A stretch of DNA of 64,000 nt from Pelagomonas calceolata. Its lineage: Eukaryota; Sar; Pelagophyceae; Pelagomonadales; Pelagomonadaceae. The notes under the pieces are model-generated. The model was not told the origin of the DNA. It saw only the letters and a program-made list of their open reading frames with translations, and did no database searches. Shown piece after piece: positions 60,655 to 64,000 of this stretch (its first letter is position 1; the number at the start of each line of letters is the position of its first letter). The stretch spans positions 2,232,001 to 2,296,000 of the forward strand of contig CAKKNE010000006.1 in NCBI GenBank assembly GCA_918797485.1, read 5' to 3'. The position numbers and the translations under genes are program-made.

Positions 60655-61962
60655 TGGGCTCCTAGGCCGTGTATAAGGTGTGATATACTTATCTAATCGT
60701 ACTGTGTAGGGCGGCTTCCATGGATCGGACCAGAGAGTTTGGTCAGTACCTGGAACCGGCTTCCATGTATGCTTCGAAACTGCGTCTCCGCCGCGAAGAA
60801 GGAGGATTTCACGGGCCTCATCCGCATCCTCATCACTCTCACAGTGTAACCAAGTATAAAAGTCGGAGAACACACGCAGGCGCGGGCACCCCCGCACCAA
60901 CCGCAGCACGTGCTCTCCGCCCAGATCGAGGCCACGGTCCGTTTTAGAGATTTCTATCTCCTCGAGCGACGCCGCGCTGGAGCTACCAAGGATACCGTCA
61001 ACGATTCCAGGGTCGTCACCAATTTGATCGCAATCTAGGGCTACAAGGCACCTCAGACTCAAAGACGAGCATGCTGCTGCGATGTGGCTATCTTCTGTGG
61101 TCTCGGACGCACAGAATTCGAGATAAGCGAGCTCGGGGCGCGCATGCGCGAGCGCTTCATAGAACGCGACGCCTCCAAGCTCATTCTTGGGAAGAACTAA
61201 CACCCGTAGCTGGGGAAACCCTCGCGCACAGGCCAAAAGATCATCGGCATCAACTTGACCATCACGAAATGACAGGGCCCGGAGCCGGGTCCCGAACGGC
61301 GTGCCAATGAACAGGTCAACGACGGGGCGCGCAATTTGGCACTGATTACAATACAATTCGACGGCACTTGCGCACACGCGCAATGTCTCCGATATGGCAG
61401 CTAAGTCGGTGGGAACATAATCATCAGTCAGCTCACCACTTCTATCCGGACTTAGGTGCACCTGGCGCAGTTTGGGGAAGCACCTTGCCCAGGTCTCGGC
61501 GGGGCTGACCTCATCCCAACCAGAAAATTTGACATCCTCCAACAGCGGACACGCGCTACCAATGGCAGCGGCTCTCTCCATAGTGATGCAGACGTGTGAC
61601 GAAGCGTCGAGGGACACTAGGTTAGGCGCCGTCCTGCACCACTCGACGAGAAAATTGTCTCTTGGAAGGCTCTGGCCATTCAGGACGGCATAATTAGGTG
61701 TGGTAGACCATTCAAGATGACGGCACGCGTGGCCAAACGCACGCGCCACGAGCATCCGCGACTCCATCGATCGAGTAGATCTCAACTGCACACGAGAGCA
61801 CCCAACGTGTGACCCCGCGGCATACCGAATCGCATCGCGGCAATGCGTCGACTGGCAGCGGAGGCCCAGGAGCTCGTGACCGTGCAAGTAGCTGGTGATA
61901 TGGCAGAGCGCGTCCCGCGGCAGGGTGTCTAGAGCTATGACCTGCTCAGGCGGCTGAGCCAT
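60541..61962 (-). CDS. F-box/leucine-rich-repeat protein
   Basis: A 473-residue protein. ALDTLPRDALCHITSYLHGH followed by ELLGLRCQSTHCRDAIRYAA at residues 9-48 is an F-box. The rest is built of Amn1/FBXL-type repeats (CPLLEDVKFSGWDEVSPAET, CFPKLRQVHLSP, FPQLRVLVLPKNELGGVAFY, CPRLRVFSDFYTW). Such proteins recruit targets to SCF ubiquitin ligases. The start ATG is at 61962. The last 38 codons run antisense into the nibrin coding end (60541-60654), and this tail (RPRSPSAPLPRRRLPFRFGR) is not family-like. Either the genes truly overlap or an unseen intron near 60660 ends the protein earlier. Confidence 0.75.
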   Translation of the reverse strand: MAQPPEQVIALDTLPRDALCHITSYLHGHELLGLRCQSTHCRDAIRYAAGSHVGCSRVQLRSTRSMESRMLVARAFGHACRHLEWSTTPNYAVLNGQSLPRDNFLVEWCRTAPNLVSLDASSHVCITMERAAAIGSACPLLEDVKFSGWDEVSPAETWARCFPKLRQVHLSPDRSGELTDDYVPTDLAAISETLRVCASAVELYCNQCQIARPVVDLFIGTPFGTRLRALSFRDGQVDADDLLACARGFPQLRVLVLPKNELGGVAFYEALAHARPELAYLEFCASETTEDSHIAAACSSLSLRCLVALDCDQIGDDPGIVDGILGSSSAASLEEIEISKTDRGLDLGGEHVLRLVRGCPRLRVFSDFYTWLHCESDEDADEAREILLLRGGDAVSKHTWKPVPGTDQTLWSDPWKPPYTVRLDKYITPYTRPRSPSAPLPRRRLPFRFGRRVVVPVLLRPSLLLRESSRVPS

Positions 61963-62107
61963 TTTTTTTTAGCCGCAGTTCTCGTCGCAGCGCTATCCTT
62001 CGCAAGTACTGCTCCGCTGCGGTTCGCGGCGCCCCCTGTGAGCTCCGCTGTGGACAATTTGGCCCAGCAATTATGGTCGACTCCAAGACTCCAAAGTCGA
62101 CCCGAAT

Positions 62108-62132
62108 TGCTAGTGCCTTACATACCGCTAAC
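62108..62132 (-). promoter_or_regulatory. CTAG palindromic upstream element
   Basis: TGCTAGTGCCTTACATACCG followed by CTAAC. It lies 54 bp before the prolyl hydroxylase ATG (the shortest distance in the window) and 146 bp from the F-box/LRR ATG. Confidence 0.75.
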
Positions 62133-62185
62133 TCATTTTTTCGAGCAGTTTCGAGCCCGCAGGGCCATTGGCAGCATAGAGAGCA

Positions 62186-63730
62186 ATGAGAGCGCTACTT
62201 ACATTCGCATTGCTGGCCTGCAGCGCGCGGGCCGGCTGGTTCAGCCGCGGTGGCACTGAAAAGCCAGATACCAAAAAAGCAGCCCCAGCAACACCAGCCG
62301 CGCCCGACGCCGCCGAGAAAAAGACAAAGGCGCCGCCGCCGCCGCCCGTCGAAGAGCTGGCCGCCGCCGAAAGGGACCACACCTGCGCCGCCGGCCTCGT
62401 GTTCGATGTCTACGCGAACGGCGCGTCTGAAAATCCGGTCAGAGTAGAAATGTCCGGCGGCCAGTGCGAGACGGTAGCGGCCTTCGAAGCTGCCGTGTCG
62501 AGAGCGGTTTGTGAAGATACGGCGGCCTGTCATGTGCGAGACGGCGCCGGGAGAAGAGTACGGCGCTGCTCCGAACTCTCGAGAAACAGCGCCGAGGCGG
62601 GCGTCCAGCCTGGATTAATCCCGCGGGCCTACGGTGTCAGGAGAGACATGCGCTGGGTCTTTCCGACGGAGGAGGTTGGTTATAAACGATACTTACCCCA
62701 CCTGCAGATCACGTTAACGACGCTCGCGGAGGAGCCTCGACTTTTCGCCCTCGACAACTTCCTGACCGAAGAGGACGCGTCGCAGCTCATCGAAGACGCC
62801 CTAGCTATTTCTGATGATGAGCACAAGCTGACACGGAGTAGTGTGGGCGCCAAGGGCTACACGGTGTCCTCCACGAGAACGTCGGAGAATGCTTGGGTCA
62901 AAGATACAAAAACGGCCATGCGCATGAAACGTCGAGCGTTTGAATTACTGGGCTTCGACCATTACGACGAGCGCATGGCCGACGGGCTGCAAGTTCTCAG
63001 ATATAACAACACGAATGGCTATGCGGCGCACAAGGACTACTTAGATAGGCCGCGAGGTTTGTCGAGGGAAGCGATGGAGCCGTCCCTGGGTGGTGCTAAT
63101 AGACTCGCGACGGTGTTCTTGTACTTATCCGACGTGCAACACGGCGGCCAGACGGTCTTTCCTCACGCGCCGCGGCCTTCGATTGCATCATCATTACCAG
63201 CTTTGGAGTCCAGACCGTTAGATGACGAGGTCATTGGACTGAGAGACGCTATAGTATCAAAAGATGAATACACGTGGGAGCCCCGTTTGATCGATGAGTG
63301 CTATACCAAATTAGCAGCAGCCCCGAAGAAAGGTCGCGCGATCCTCTTCTACAGCCAACATCCGGATGGTACGTTGGACAACATGGCGACGCACGGCGGC
63401 TGCCCCGTCCTCGAGGGCACGAAGTGGGCGTCGAATCTGTGGATCTGGAACAAGGCGATGCCCTTTGGTTCTTCTCGGTTCCAGTCAAAGGACGACGATT
63501 CAGGAGATAGCTCAGGCGTCGACGTCGAGGTCTCTACTACTGGTGTCAGTGCCGAAGTGTTCTGGGTTGGTGGCGGCGGCGAGGAGGCGCCCATGGGGAC
63601 GGTCTCACAGGGAGACAACCTGCGGCTGAACTCGTTCGTGGGACACTCGTTCGTGGCGCGGCGGAATGGCGCGGAAGTTTCTAGGTATACGGTCGCGCGG
63701 GGGGCGCAGGCGTGGGCCGTGCCTCCGTAA
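62186..63730 (+). CDS. Prolyl 4-hydroxylase-type 2-oxoglutarate dioxygenase with C-terminal beta domain
   Basis: A 514-residue secreted or ER enzyme expected to hydroxylate prolines using Fe(II) and 2-oxoglutarate. MRALLTFALLACSARAGWFS is the signal peptide. The catalytic domain (about 185-435) opens FALDNFLTEEDASQLIEDAL. Iron ligands are in GYAAHKDYLDRP (HxD) and ATHGGCPVLEGTKW (His, then the 2-oxoglutarate Lys), ending with NLWIWN. About 50 residues are inserted between ATVFLYLSDVQHGGQTVFPH and GRAILFYSQHPDG. The C-terminal 65 residues (VSAEVFWVGGGGEEAPMGTV, SFVGHSFVARRNGAEVSRYT) resemble the VHL beta-domain-like tail seen in some algal P4Hs. Confidence 0.9.
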   Translation: MRALLTFALLACSARAGWFSRGGTEKPDTKKAAPATPAAPDAAEKKTKAPPPPPVEELAAAERDHTCAAGLVFDVYANGASENPVRVEMSGGQCETVAAFEAAVSRAVCEDTAACHVRDGAGRRVRRCSELSRNSAEAGVQPGLIPRAYGVRRDMRWVFPTEEVGYKRYLPHLQITLTTLAEEPRLFALDNFLTEEDASQLIEDALAISDDEHKLTRSSVGAKGYTVSSTRTSENAWVKDTKTAMRMKRRAFELLGFDHYDERMADGLQVLRYNNTNGYAAHKDYLDRPRGLSREAMEPSLGGANRLATVFLYLSDVQHGGQTVFPHAPRPSIASSLPALESRPLDDEVIGLRDAIVSKDEYTWEPRLIDECYTKLAAAPKKGRAILFYSQHPDGTLDNMATHGGCPVLEGTKWASNLWIWNKAMPFGSSRFQSKDDDSGDSSGVDVEVSTTGVSAEVFWVGGGGEEAPMGTVSQGDNLRLNSFVGHSFVARRNGAEVSRYTVARGAQAWAVPP

Positions 63731-63835
63731 GTTTATCGTGTGGTTAGCTTGCCTTTGGGGCCGCGTCGGCGGCTTCTTGCGGACGGCTATTCACGCAGTT
63801 TTAAGGCTCAGGCTCAGTTCGTCGCGTATTTAAAT

Positions 63836-63858
63836 ACTAGTGTGTTACTGGTCGCTAG
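63836..63858 (-). promoter_or_regulatory. CTAG palindromic upstream element
   Basis: ACTAGTGTGTTACTGGTCGC followed by TAG, downstream of the prolyl hydroxylase stop. It probably belongs to a gene beyond the right edge. The last 270 bp hold no other visible feature. Confidence 0.55.
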
Positions 63859-64000
63859 ATAACTCCGGCTCGAGGAGGTCAAAAGGCACAATCTCCCGCT
63901 CGCAGCTCTATCGCCTTTGCGTCAACTGAACACGTGCGCTGCTTCAGCGGCGCCTGAGAATTAGCCCTCGCCGCGCGGCCTTTGCGCGGATAATTGCGAC

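Noticed and set aside
1-64000. CRISPR arrays, bacterial operons or ribosomal binding sites
   Set aside because: Gene families, tRNA type, leaders and gene arrangement are eukaryotic; no regularly spaced short repeats were seen.
1-64000. Intact transposons, retroelements or virus-like genes
   Set aside because: No open frame reads as transposase, reverse transcriptase, integrase or capsid; only short non-coding repeats were found.

Overview
The window looks like nuclear DNA of a photosynthetic stramenopile with a very small, gene-dense, GC-rich genome. A pelagophyte-type picoalga (Aureococcus/Pelagomonas kind) is my best guess, by inference only. The reasons are these. Nearly all genes are long uninterrupted reading frames of eukaryotic families: katanin p80, fibrillarin, coatomer zeta, syntaxin 18, cyclin H, nibrin, Noc1 and a UBE2J2-type E2. 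Many plastid proteins (Psb28, ALA dehydratase, lumenal FKBP and cyclophilin-like proteins) start with a signal peptide ending in an ASA-L/F-like cleavage motif, as in secondary plastids of red-algal origin. tRNA-Trp(CCA) resembles the plant nuclear type. Flagellar or microtubule families (katanin p80, an LRRC56-like protein, an RIIa-fold protein) fit a flagellated lineage.

Layout. 0-10 kb: katanin p80 (cut by the left edge), a BioD-like P-loop protein, a head-to-head pair of paralogues of unknown family, an SLC35F-type transporter, an RluA pseudouridine synthase, a sulfotransferase fragment, a BRCT protein, then a repeat-bearing gap. 10-25 kb: a two-hotdog+START thioesterase, diaminopimelate decarboxylase, a plastid membrane protein, LRRC56-like, COPI zeta, fibrillarin, a calcium-repeat fragment, D-aminoacyl-tRNA deacylase and two tRNA-Trp genes. 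25-27 kb: a gene-free, repeat-rich, lower-GC island. 27-48 kb: RRM-RsmH fusion, FKBP, two-pore channel, Noc1, syntaxin 18, AP2 factor, cyclin H, RING-H2, methyltransferase, cyclophilin-like, F-box/XPA-like, coiled-coil proteins and an E2-TPR fusion. 48-64 kb: ALA dehydratase, Psb28, a coiled-coil gene with a tRNA-Trp in its intron, HisC, several unknowns, nibrin, F-box/LRR and a prolyl 4-hydroxylase.

Genes are mostly arranged as divergent and convergent pairs. Convergent partners end 0-40 bp apart or overlap. Divergent or 5' gaps are 220-650 bp, and about two thirds of them carry one copy, sometimes two, of a roughly 24-bp imperfect palindrome close to GCTAGCGGCCTGTAAGACACTAGC, in either orientation, 54-371 bp from start codons. 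I saw no good copy inside a coding region or a convergent gap. A second short motif, CGCGTCGATGGCG, recurs just after stop codons.

The most unusual locus is at 50931-51077. A complete tRNA-Trp gene lies inside a 147-bp GT...AG insert in a protein gene. Two more tRNA-Trp genes (near 23.2 and 24.3 kb) share the same flanking boundaries, each ending in a CACCCACAG acceptor-like sequence just upstream of a gene. This suggests an introner-like or duplicated tRNA unit. All calls come from reading translations and motifs by eye; no database search was run.
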